From Desulfopila sp. IMCC35006 (lineage in GTDB: Bacteria; Desulfobacterota; Desulfobulbia; Desulfobulbales; Desulfocapsaceae), in NCBI RefSeq assembly GCF_005116645.1, contig NZ_SWCM01000006.1, positions 248,001-312,000 on the forward strand: a stretch of 64,000 nt of DNA. Reading direction: 5' to 3'. The position numbers and the translations under genes are program-made. Positions 1 to 7,600 of this stretch are shown piece after piece. The notes under the pieces are model-generated. The model searched no databases, was not told the DNA's origin, and saw only the letters and a list, made by a program, of their open reading frames with translations. Position 1 is the stretch's first letter. Each line of letters begins with the position of its first letter.

Positions 1-658
1 TCCAGTAGTTTTCAAGATTTTTATATATGTTTCGCACTGTGTCCGCCCAAAAAGAACTCAGTTGCCAAACTTTCACAGCGTTGAGCTCTGCTCGAATGTA
101 CTCTCTTGTCAGGAGTCGGGACAGTTTCCACACGTTTGTGACAAACGCCAACCGATTCATAGCATTATGCTATTCATTATCAGAAACTTGGCAAGATTTT
201 TGCTCAAAAGGCTCATTCGCGGTATATAGTTCGACCTTTCGCGTACAAACATCACAAACAATTAATATCATTCAAAAACGATATACAGCGTGTTCAATAT
301 GGTGGGATTCTATGCTGTTTTTAGAAGATTGCACAGCTGCATGGATAATTTCATCTCGTCGCTCGCTCTCAGCAAGCGTTTTCATCAGTGAATACTGCCA
401 AAACGAATCCAAGCATATTGTAAACGGCTCATAATGAAAGATAACCACGGTATCTGGAAGTTCTGCTTTACCAAATTCCTGATGCTCTTCAGGGAGATCC
501 GGCTGAATTTTGGTAATTATAAGGTATTGCAAGGGGGGAGGTATTAAATGTAGACTGACGTGCCATTAACGATTAACGCCTCTGCCTTTGAGCTGGAAGT
601 AGCATGAAGGGTTGTTCTGGCCACCACTGTCACCTCTGTAAATAGAAGATCATCGCCT
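1..658. other. Left-edge stretch without a convincing gene
   Basis: No recognisable gene is visible. A minus-strand reading frame of 86 codons (532 down to 272) has a TTG start without a Shine-Dalgarno sequence, and a 135-codon plus-strand frame overlaps it (27-434). Neither resembles a family I know. The minus-strand frame looks slightly more protein-like, with an acidic and amphipathic C-terminal half, so it may be a gene remnant. The last 100 bases would hold the promoter of the metallo-hydrolase at 659. Confidence 0.3.
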
Positions 659-1480
659 ATGTTATTTGCAAAACAGCATTCCTATGGACCTGTAAAAGGC
701 TTTGAGGTCGGTATTGCACCTATGGGAAAGCCAATAAAGTCAGTTTATCTTTATCTTATAGACTCTATCCTGATAGACACCGGTCCCCACCACCTCCGCA
801 AAAAAGTAAGTTCGATGATCGACTGCAACAATGTCGCTGCGATCCTGCTGACACACCACCATGAGGACCATAGCGGCAACGCAGGTCTCCTGAAAGATCA
901 ATGCAGTGTACCGGTATACCTGCATCCTAATGGGATAGCAAAGTTATCAAAAGGATTCAATATCCTCCCTTATCAGCAAATCCTGTTCGGCAAAGCCCCA
1001 CGGGTTCAAGCAGAAACCTGTCCCGAAATAATCGAAACTGAAAAAATCACCCTCAAGGCCGTGCACACCCCTGGGCATAGTAAAGATCATACTGTTTACC
1101 ATGTAGAGCAAGAGGGTTGGCTCTTCTCCGGAGATCTCTACGTAGGTGAAAAAATACAATTCTTTAGAATTGATGAAAGGATTGATCAGCAGATAGACTC
1201 TTTAAAGAAAACTGTAGAATTGGATTTTGACATACTTTTTTGTGCCCACCGCCCCAGTATGAAAGACGGCCATACCCTCATAAAAAGAAAACTCGATTAT
1301 CTTATAAGCTTTAACCAGCAGGTTCTCGAACTTCATAAAAAAGGAATGAAAGAGAAAGATATCATCAAGCGACTGCGAGTAAAAAATGATCTACCGGTCA
1401 AACTGTTCACTATGGGGAATGCCTGTTTTTCCCACATGGTCAGATCGTCACTCAACACCCTTCAAGATAATCAGCAGTAG
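659..1480 (+). CDS. MBL-fold metallo-hydrolase
   Basis: This 273-residue protein is a metallo-beta-lactamase-fold hydrolase. The metal-binding signature THHHEDHSG lies at residues 65-73. It follows a short beta-strand region ending in LIDTG, which is typical of the fold. A later HTPGHSKDH segment and SGDLYVG supply the further His and the bridging Asp. There is no signal peptide, so it should be cytoplasmic. The family includes glyoxalase II-like thioesterases and other hydrolases, and the substrate cannot be read from the sequence. The gene converges on the polyphosphate kinase gene with a gap of about 30 bases. The start is an ATG with a weak ribosome site. Confidence 0.85.
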   Translation: MLFAKQHSYGPVKGFEVGIAPMGKPIKSVYLYLIDSILIDTGPHHLRKKVSSMIDCNNVAAILLTHHHEDHSGNAGLLKDQCSVPVYLHPNGIAKLSKGFNILPYQQILFGKAPRVQAETCPEIIETEKITLKAVHTPGHSKDHTVYHVEQEGWLFSGDLYVGEKIQFFRIDERIDQQIDSLKKTVELDFDILFCAHRPSMKDGHTLIKRKLDYLISFNQQVLELHKKGMKEKDIIKRLRVKNDLPVKLFTMGNACFSHMVRSSLNTLQDNQQ

Positions 1481-1512
1481 TGTCCAGATAAAGCAACATT
1501 CCCCGGTGGTTG

Positions 1513-2439
1513 TTACCCGTGCAGCAGTTCGGGTGTCATCAGGTTGTCTTCCATATGTTTCAATTCATCTATACCCGATATGATAATGTTGGGGTCGGGT
1601 TCAAGCTCTCCCGCCGGCAGTTTATCATCGTAGTCCATCTTACTGAGAATAAATTTCATACAATTGAGGCGAGCAGTTTTTTTGTCGTCGGATCGAATAA
1701 CCGTCCAAGGCGAAATAGTTCTGTTAGTTTCCGAGAGCATCTGGAATTTTCTCACGGAATACTGGTCCCAGTACTCTTGAGCCAGATTATCGACCGGGGA
1801 AAGTTTATACTGCTTCAACGGGTCGGTCTTTCGTGAGTCAAACCGTTCTTTTTGAGTATTTTTTGAGACTGAAAAGTAAAATTTGAAAAGTTTTATCCCT
1901 TCTTTTACCAACATTTCCTCAAACATTGGCACATCTTTTAAAAAACGTTTGTTTTGTTCATCGGAGCAGAATCCCATGACCGGTTCGACCATTGCCCGAT
2001 TATACCAACTTCGGTCAAAAATGACTATTTCACCGGCGGAAGGCAGGTGCGCGACATAGCGTTGGAAATACCATTGGGTCATTTCCGTCTCGTTAGGTTT
2101 CATCAGGGCGACGACCCGGGTATTTCGAGGATTAAGATGAGCAGTAATACGCTTGATCGTGCCTCCTTTGCCAGCGGCATCGCGTCCTTCAAAAATCGCC
2201 AGAATACGCTGACCATTATCCTTCATGGAATCTTGCAGTTTCATCAATTCGATCTGCAGTCTTTTTAAATCCAGTTCATACTGCAGGTTCGTTTTCTTTA
2301 TGTAGATTGCTGTGGTGTCATCGCCTTTTTGGGTATTGCAATTTTTGGCTGCGGTTCCTTCAAGCAGTCTTATTTTTTCCGGCTTGATGCTCTTCTTGCC
2401 ATCTTTACTGTCTTTGCTTGTGCTTTTTTTCTTGCCCAT
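1513..2439 (-). CDS. ppk2: PPK2-family polyphosphate kinase
   Basis: The protein (308 residues from the ATG at 2439) belongs to the PPK2 family, which moves phosphate between polyphosphate and nucleotides. The P-loop GRDAAGKGG is near residues 85-93. The Walker B-type DRSWYNR is near 142-148. Both are PPK2 hallmarks. It is a single-domain protein preceded by a Lys/Ser-rich tail of about 25 residues. An in-frame TTG at 2454 would add five residues, but the ATG has a GGGGA ribosome site at better spacing. Length suggests a class I single-domain enzyme. Whether it prefers ADP or AMP cannot be told here. It probably links energy storage to stress. Confidence 0.92.
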   Translation of the reverse strand: MGKKKSTSKDSKDGKKSIKPEKIRLLEGTAAKNCNTQKGDDTTAIYIKKTNLQYELDLKRLQIELMKLQDSMKDNGQRILAIFEGRDAAGKGGTIKRITAHLNPRNTRVVALMKPNETEMTQWYFQRYVAHLPSAGEIVIFDRSWYNRAMVEPVMGFCSDEQNKRFLKDVPMFEEMLVKEGIKLFKFYFSVSKNTQKERFDSRKTDPLKQYKLSPVDNLAQEYWDQYSVRKFQMLSETNRTISPWTVIRSDDKKTARLNCMKFILSKMDYDDKLPAGELEPDPNIIISGIDELKHMEDNLMTPELLHG

Positions 2440-2513
2440 AAAAGTAATCCCCAAAGTTGCAGTTGTCGGGTTGAACCGGCCACTCTTCGATACGCTCAGC
2501 CGAAAGGAGGAAA

Positions 2514-2552
2514 ATCCTGGACAGCTCGATGAACTTTCTAGCTGTCCAGGAT
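2514..2552 (-). terminator. Hairpin between the ABM-domain gene and ppk2
   Basis: A perfect 13-bp stem (ATCCTGGACAGCT at 2514-2526, complement at 2540-2552) has a 13-base loop. Read on the minus strand it is followed by a short T run (TTTT). It would end transcription of the ABM-domain gene before ppk2, or act as an attenuator of ppk2. Confidence 0.5.
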
Positions 2553-2621
2553 GCAGAGATTAAATAAAATATATACTATCTTTGATTCGTTGCATACAAC
2601 TCCTGGTATCAAAATAATCTA

Positions 2622-2921
2622 TCAACCGGCTGAATCGATCGGCTGAAAAACTTCATAGAAGGTTCGTTCACCAATCAAACTGTCCACCTTGCCCTGAATA
2701 TCCCTTCTTTCCTTGCTCACGAACCAACGTTTCCATGCATCTGCTGTTTCCCATTGGCTGATAACGATGTAGTCTTCCGAGTCTTCAGTGCTTTGCAGAG
2801 TCACTGTGGAGAGGTACCCGGGCTGATCTTTGGCACGGCGGTTTAATTCATTCATCAGTGGTATCAATTTATCCGGTTGATTCATTCTAAATTTACGTTT
2901 GATGATCACATATGCAGGCAT
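2622..2921 (-). CDS. Antibiotic biosynthesis monooxygenase (ABM) domain protein
   Basis: This 99-residue protein has the ferredoxin-like ABM fold. It begins MPAYVIIKRKF, and the central QWETADAWKRWF segment matches the usual strand-plus-helix pattern of small ABM proteins. Such proteins include quinol monooxygenases, heme-degrading enzymes and stress proteins of unknown substrate. The start at 2921 is chosen because GGAGG lies five bases upstream. A longer frame reaches 2978 but lacks a ribosome site. It is followed by the hairpin at 2514-2552, so it is probably transcribed alone. Confidence 0.8.
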   Translation of the reverse strand: MPAYVIIKRKFRMNQPDKLIPLMNELNRRAKDQPGYLSTVTLQSTEDSEDYIVISQWETADAWKRWFVSKERRDIQGKVDSLIGERTFYEVFQPIDSAG

Positions 2922-3345
2922 TTGAACCTCCGTTAAGCAAAAGTTGAGTCGGCTATGGTGCGATGTGTTCAATAACAATCCTATCTCCGATAGTAAGACT
3001 TATAGCTTGAAGATGCCAAATATACCTGCGATTTTCATACCCATGGCGTAGAGATGTTATTGCAGCAAGATCTCATCAAGAGCAGCACAGCAACGGACTA
3101 AGCCCAATGATGACATTCGCTGAAGGGAAAATATTTATCCCCAAAGTTTGCCGTGCACCGTCCAAAGGTGCTGTTTTTCAGCGGATACTGAGTTCCTGTA
3201 AATTGTTTTCGGACCTCTTCGCACAATCAAGAGATGTCTGTTGCCAACTTAAAGCAATTGAAAAAACCCAACAGACGCACTTACCATCAGGTACCTGTCA
3301 TTGCATTCCCTGGTTCAGGATCATTGCCGGACATTAGTGGTCTTC
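2922..3345. other. Intergenic stretch upstream of the MITE-like element
   Basis: I see no convincing gene here. A 76-codon plus-strand frame (3107-3337) has no ribosome site and no family resemblance. The first part should hold the promoter of the ABM-domain gene. Confidence 0.4.
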
Positions 3346-3535
3346 AAATTCTTTTGTGATTACCACTAAAGTGCAGCTTAGAAGGTTCAGAGGGATATGA
3401 GGTGCCCTTTGCACGGGTGTTCCGCAGCCTGGATGGCTGCGGTCAAGCCCCCAGGGATGGGTTTATGGCGTCCCGTGAAAAGGGCTCCTCATATCCCCAT
3501 GTAGCTGAAGTTTAGTGGTAATCACAAATTCTTTT
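3346..3535. mobile_element. MITE-like long palindrome with 10-bp direct repeats
   Basis: The element spans about 3356-3525. Its ends are perfect inverted repeats (GTGATTACCACTAAA at 3356-3370, complement at 3511-3525). The direct repeat AAATTCTTTT sits immediately outside both ends (3346-3355 and 3526-3535), as a target-site duplication would. Inside, a second pair of complementary arms (about 3391-3415 and 3474-3499) and a 7-bp hairpin (3423-3429 with 3435-3441) make almost the whole element foldable. There is no coding capacity. A diverged relative lies at 41541-41708. This fits a MITE moved by a transposase encoded elsewhere, or a structured repeat. The precise ends are ambiguous by a few bases. 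Confidence 0.75.
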
Positions 3536-3628
3536 TAAGAAAATGTTTATTCTGATTAAGGTAAGATGGTTTATTGTACCTGCACTCAACACGGGAATAT
3601 ACTTCCATGTCAAAAATTACGAGGCATT

Positions 3629-4450
3629 ATGCGAATAGCAGCGAAAGTCGAAATAATTATCGTCGGAAACGAGATATTAACTGGTGATATCCTAGATACG
3701 AATACAAACTGGCTATGCAAATTAGTGCATGGACGTGGTGGGATGGTTACACGGGTAACCATAGTCCCGGATGTACTGGAGGTCGTATCGGCGGCAGTTC
3801 GCGAGGCCGTGTCGCGAAAAGTTGACATCCTTTTTACCTCAGGGGGACTTGGACCGACAGCAGATGACTTAACCCTGCAGGCCGTCGCTGAAGGAACAGA
3901 TCGTGAAATCGCCCTGCACAACGAAGCCCTTGAGATGGTGAGACGACAGTATGACCGCTTCTTTGAACAGGGAATCATGCAACAGGGGGGGTTGAATCCA
4001 GCTCGGCAAAAGATGGCCTGCCTCCCTCTGGGTGGGGAGCCGCTGTTAAATCCTGTAGGGACAGCGCCGGGGGTTTATCTGCATGTAGAGCAAACGGCGA
4101 TTATAAGCGTCCCCGGCGTTCCTTCTGAGCTGAAGGGAATTATTCAGCAATCTTTGCAGCAATTTCTCGATCAGGCTTTTGGCGAAGGCGAGGCAATGTC
4201 GCGCTGTGTTGCCGTAATGTGCAATGATGAATCTCTTCTGGATCCGATATTGCTTCGCATTGTGGAAAAGTATCCTGAAATTTACACTAAATCTTTGGCT
4301 ACAACAATCGGTGAGAACCCTGAAATGGATATTATCATGACTATTTCCGGCATCGGTGAAAAAAAGAGACTGCTGGAAAAAGCATTTCAAGAACTTTGCG
4401 CAGGTCTTACTGGGCTTGGTTTTTCAATTACCAAAAAACCTGTGCGATGA
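3629..4450 (+). CDS. CinA N-terminal (MoaB/MogA-like) domain protein
   Basis: This 273-residue protein consists of the MoaB/MogA-like domain found at the N-terminus of CinA. IIIVGNEILTGDILDTN opens the domain, and FTSGGLGPTADDLT is its molybdopterin-binding-type glycine-rich motif. NPVGTAPG and SVPGVPSELK follow at the usual spacing. The C-terminal NMN deamidase domain of full CinA (about 400 residues) is absent. Such short forms are known and are annotated as competence/damage-inducible or nicotinamide nucleotide-processing proteins, with uncertain roles. The start at 3629 has GAGG four bases upstream. The MITE-like palindrome ends about 95 bases before it. Confidence 0.88.
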   Translation: MRIAAKVEIIIVGNEILTGDILDTNTNWLCKLVHGRGGMVTRVTIVPDVLEVVSAAVREAVSRKVDILFTSGGLGPTADDLTLQAVAEGTDREIALHNEALEMVRRQYDRFFEQGIMQQGGLNPARQKMACLPLGGEPLLNPVGTAPGVYLHVEQTAIISVPGVPSELKGIIQQSLQQFLDQAFGEGEAMSRCVAVMCNDESLLDPILLRIVEKYPEIYTKSLATTIGENPEMDIIMTISGIGEKKRLLEKAFQELCAGLTGLGFSITKKPVR

Positions 4451-4459
4451 CATTCGTAG

Positions 4460-4486
4460 ACAAGCTGAGCTTGAGGGGTAATCAGA
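4460..4486 (+). repeat. End fragment of the palindromic element family
   Basis: AGCTGAGCTTGAGGGGTAA followed by TCAG matches the right end of the 3346-3535 element (AGCTGAAGTTTAGTGGTAA) and the complement of the left end of the 41541 copy. Only one end is present. It lies between the CinA-like gene and a broken sensor gene, so it may mark an old rearrangement. Confidence 0.5.
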
Positions 4487-4688
4487 AAAAACTTCATACA
4501 GAAAAACCATTGTGAACTCGGCACCGCCTGACGTATTCAACCAGCATTTTTGCATTATTTCATGGAGAGGAACCAGGTTTTTTATACCCCATCAACCAAC
4601 AATAACAATCCTGTTGATACCCCGGATTGTATCCAGACGACAAAATCGATCCGGAAAAAGAAGATAGAGAACGTCTAATGAAGAGTGA

Positions 4689-5162
4689 GCGCTCCCCTGC
4701 GATGCGAGACACAAAAAAATTTACCGGACCTTCCATTTCAAAGCCGATGAAGTCGAAGGGGTAACAGTTTATGATCTTGGCAACCGGCAATGGGATATCC
4801 CCAGGCTGCGAAAGTTACGGGAGAACATCCTCCCTGAAAATTCAAAATTTGACGACTTGGAGCTGGAGCATAATTTTGGGCCCCTGGGCCAGAAGATACT
4901 TCGTTTGAACGTGAGATGGATCTTTACAGACGAGAATCAAGCGAAGTGTATCTTTTTGGCGATTTCCGATGTAACTGAGCTTGAATATAACCGAAGAGGT
5001 CTTGAGCAACTGGTCGAAAAGCGGTTGGTCGATCTTATGAAGGCAAGGGAAGTGGAGGAAAGGAGAAGACAGTCAGCAGAAAAGTCCCTTCTGGAAATTA
5101 AAAAGCTGAAGGACCAGCTCGAAGCGGAAAGAGGGTATCTGCAGGATGACTCAAAAGCATGA
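4689..5162 (+). pseudogene. Remnant of a PAS-domain sensor protein
   Basis: One frame open from 4689 to the stop at 5162 reads as part of a PAS sensor domain. HKKIYRTFHFKADEVEGV, then VYDLGNRQWDIPRL and LGQKILRLNVRW, then ISDVTELEYNRR lead into a coiled-coil linker (EKSLLEIKKLKDQLEAE). In complete proteins this linker precedes a histidine kinase, GGDEF or sigma-54 activator module. Here the N-terminus is cut by a stop at 4686, no proper start codon exists, and translation ends right after the linker (GYLQDDSKA). I read it as a gene truncated at both ends. A short expressed protein from a TTG at 4857 is possible but unlikely. Confidence 0.65.
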
Positions 5163-5219
5163 TGCCTCGCAGTGAAGACTTGATAGGACGTTCGGCGGCA
5201 AAGGGAAAAAAAAGAGAAT

Positions 5220-5999
5220 ATGGTCATGCACGATAAAGATGGTAAAAAAGAAAAAATGTCTCAGACCGAGTGTTATAGCAACACACTAAGGCGAGCCCCG
5301 AAGAGGCTTCAGATTTGGAAAACAGAGCCTAAAGGTATTGACATCCGAACACTCAATGCGAAACAAAATCGTCAGCAATCTCAAGTCGAGGAGATAGCAA
5401 ACACCATCAGCCACGGCGTTGGGCTCATCGCTGCATTTATCGGGACGCCGATACTCATAGCTGATGCGATACGCAACGGAAATGGTCGATTCATTGTCGG
5501 CACCGCTGTGTTTTGCGCGACACTCATAATTCTGTATTTTGCCTCTACTGTCTACCACGGATTACCACCGGGGAAAGCCAAACGTGTTTTCAGAATCATC
5601 GAGCATTCAGCCATTTTTTTACTGATCGCCGGCACCTACACACCGTTCACCCTCGGGGTACTGCATGGTGCGTGGGGCTGGTCGCTGCTCGGAGTGGTTT
5701 GGGGGCTTGCGCTGCTTGGAGTCTCGCTCAAGGGGTTTTATCTGGCGTCCCGCCCTATTCTTTTCACCTCTCTCTACCTCATGATGGGATGGGTTGCCGT
5801 TATCGCGATTCATCCGTTTTTAGCCAGGGTACAAACAGCGGGTTTACTCCTGTTACTTGCCGGAGGCTTGTTCTACACAGTAGGTGTGGCCTTTTTCGCC
5901 ACCGATTCCCGGCTGAAATACGGCCATCTTATCTGGCATTTATTTGTTATGGCCGGCACCTTCTGCCATTACTTTGCGATACTGTGGTATGCAGCCTGA
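5220..5999 (+). CDS. Hemolysin III / PAQR-family membrane protein
   Basis: This 259-residue protein is a seven-helix membrane protein of the hemolysin III (YqfA/TrhA, PAQR-like) family. The family signature is clear: EEIANTISHGVG in the first helix, FASTVYHGL in the second, and LIWHLFVMAGTFCHYF near the end, supplying the conserved Glu, Ser and His residues thought to bind a metal. The first 55 residues are a hydrophilic extension with weak conservation, so the true start may be internal. Family members have been linked to membrane-energetics stress and lipid hydrolase-like chemistry. The old name hemolysin should not be taken as a toxin call. Confidence 0.88.
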   Translation: MVMHDKDGKKEKMSQTECYSNTLRRAPKRLQIWKTEPKGIDIRTLNAKQNRQQSQVEEIANTISHGVGLIAAFIGTPILIADAIRNGNGRFIVGTAVFCATLIILYFASTVYHGLPPGKAKRVFRIIEHSAIFLLIAGTYTPFTLGVLHGAWGWSLLGVVWGLALLGVSLKGFYLASRPILFTSLYLMMGWVAVIAIHPFLARVQTAGLLLLLAGGLFYTVGVAFFATDSRLKYGHLIWHLFVMAGTFCHYFAILWYAA

Positions 6000-6431
6000 T
6001 ATTCCGGTAAACAGGAGGCAGTTACCACCTGAGCAATATCTCCGGACACCTCATTATTGGTCATATCTAACCACATGGTCATATATGACCTGTCACAGAG
6101 AGCTATGCGCACGTGTCAAGTACCTAGCGTTTAGAGTTTTTTCCCACAAAGCAACGCGCCGGAGGCAGCGTATTATTTGGGACAGCGCTTCCTGGCGCAT
6201 TGCTTGCCCTCAAAGCACTTGAGATGGCAACCGGGCAGAAGTTACTGATAAACAAACTGGGTAAAAGGCACGAATATTGCTCAGTAATGAAAGAGAGAAG
6301 GTTTCTGTCCACCCTTTCTTTGTCTCAAACATGTAAAGGATGAAGCGACCACTCCATCCTTTACACAGAAAATATCATTTCCACGTCCTGGCAGATCTGC
6401 TGCTGATTTGAGACCGTTTAGGAGGTTCCAT
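6000..6431. other. Intergenic stretch with a hairpin upstream of the DsrD-like gene
   Basis: No complete gene is visible. Around 6165-6290 one plus-strand frame reads hydrophobic (GTALPGALLALKALEM) with no start, possibly a gene remnant. An 11-bp perfect hairpin (TGTAAAGGATG at 6332-6342, complement at 6355-6365, 12-base loop) lies 67 bases before the DsrD-like start and could be a leader structure or the terminator of something lost. Confidence 0.4.
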
Positions 6432-6674
6432 ATGCAATTAACCAAAGAAGCATTGAAGGATGCAATTCTTGAGAAAGCGAAAACATCCCCCAAAGCACAG
6501 TTGTACATTAAAGATTTCTATTGCTGTGATCCAGAGACAAAACCACGCGATCTGAAAAATCTGGCCAATGATCTTGTCAAGGAAGGAAAGCTCATGTTCT
6601 GGTCTTCAGGTTCAACAACAATGTATGCGCTGCAAAGCCGAATTAAAAACGAGGAGGGCGTGGGAGGAATTTGA
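6432..6674 (+). CDS. DsrD-like winged-helix protein (orphan)
   Basis: This 80-residue protein resembles DsrD, the small partner of dissimilatory sulfite reductase. Both carry the run WSSGSTTMY followed by a hydrophobic residue at the end of the winged-helix domain (residues 58-66 here), with similar length and a charged C-terminal tail. DsrD of sulfate reducers has been reported to stimulate DsrAB activity. No dsrA, dsrB or dsrC is in this window, so this is a stand-alone copy and may be a paralogue with another partner. The start is set by GGAGG at 6421-6425, six bases ahead of the ATG. It is the clearest marker of a sulfur-metabolising lineage here. Confidence 0.85.
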   Translation: MQLTKEALKDAILEKAKTSPKAQLYIKDFYCCDPETKPRDLKNLANDLVKEGKLMFWSSGSTTMYALQSRIKNEEGVGGI

Positions 6675-6803
6675 AAATTGAGCAGTTAAGTAAAGCATGC
6701 CGATTTCCAAAAATCTCTGCTGCGCACGGGCAGGAATGAGTGTTCATGTTAAGCCTGAAGACTCATTTTCATGTCCGTCCTCTGACACTCATACCGTTCC
6801 CCC

Positions 6804-6989
6804 TTACCATGTTTCGCCGAGCACAAAGCTTAAATCCATACATTTTTCCCGCTCATTTTTGGTAAGCCCTCTGCCTTTTTTATGGTTTGTGAGATCCCCT
6901 GCATAACACGCATATTCTTTGCCATCCTTATCGTTGACGAAGACCAGTTTTTGGTAGGCTTTCGAAACTTTTTTACCCCGTAGCCGCAT
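6804..6989 (-). CDS. Small hypothetical protein, 61 residues
   Basis: I do not recognise a named family. The protein is basic at the start (MRLRGKKVSKAYQK), then VFVNDKDGKEYACYAGDL and a C-terminal NEREKCMDLSFVLGETW. It has two cysteines, no membrane segment and no signal peptide. The composition and the well-placed GAGGTGA ribosome site before the ATG at 6989 argue that it is real. It converges on the DsrD-like gene. Confidence 0.65.
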   Translation of the reverse strand: MRLRGKKVSKAYQKLVFVNDKDGKEYACYAGDLTNHKKGRGLTKNEREKCMDLSFVLGETW

Positions 6990-7600
6990 AATGTCACCTC
7001 TTCGATCAGATCTGTGAATGTTTCTATGTACGCAACAGTCAAAGTAATGATAGACGTGATTGTCATCAATGATGTTTTATTGACTTTGGTAAAACTTATA
7101 TCATGAAACCACAATTGCAATGATCAATAAACAGCATAAAAATGCTGGTAGATACTATCAATGACAGCCACAAACGATCATGAATGAATACCAGGTTGGT
7201 CCTGCCACTCCGACAGGCTGAGTTTCGGGTGGCAAGCAGAACTTAAAATATCCCATGCCATAAATTCTCCGCCCTTTTTGCAAAAACAAGAGACGTCATT
7301 GCGTAAGCGCAAAGACGTCTCTTGCAACAAAGGCTATCTTCTGTTTTGATGGTCATGTTGCTCAATCTTTTTGATACTCTCTTCTGCGAAATATACACAA
7401 GCTGATAAAGAAAAAAGCGTAATAACAAGATCGTATTAACCACCAGAGATCATTTAATGACAGTGTGAATGGGCTGTGTTACAGGGTACTGCAGCAGAGT
7501 GGATTCAACAACTGTGTCAGCCCCGCAAGTGTTTAAAATTGCTACCCATAACCTCCGAACAGCGGGGGTTTCCTGATAATTTTAACGAAGGAGGAGGCAG
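6990..7600. other. Gene-free stretch with a strong hairpin and repeat fragment
   Basis: No gene is supported. At 7287-7324 there is a strong hairpin: CAAGAGACGTC (7287-7297) pairs perfectly with 7314-7324. Inside it, after one A-A mismatch, TTGCG pairs with CGCAA around a four-base loop. TCCGACAGGCTGAGTTT near 7207-7223 is the exact complement of a segment of the 41541 palindromic element. The last 150 bases should hold the promoter of the octaheme cytochrome gene; no confident FNR or HcpR site was seen. Confidence 0.5.

Noticed and set aside
27-532. Overlapping frames of 135 codons (plus) and 86 codons (minus) at the left edge
   Set aside because: Neither has a ribosome site, a good start codon or a recognisable family; listed only as a gene-free stretch.
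3107-3337. 76-codon plus-strand frame
   Set aside because: No ribosome site, no family, atypical composition; it lies in the region before the MITE-like element.
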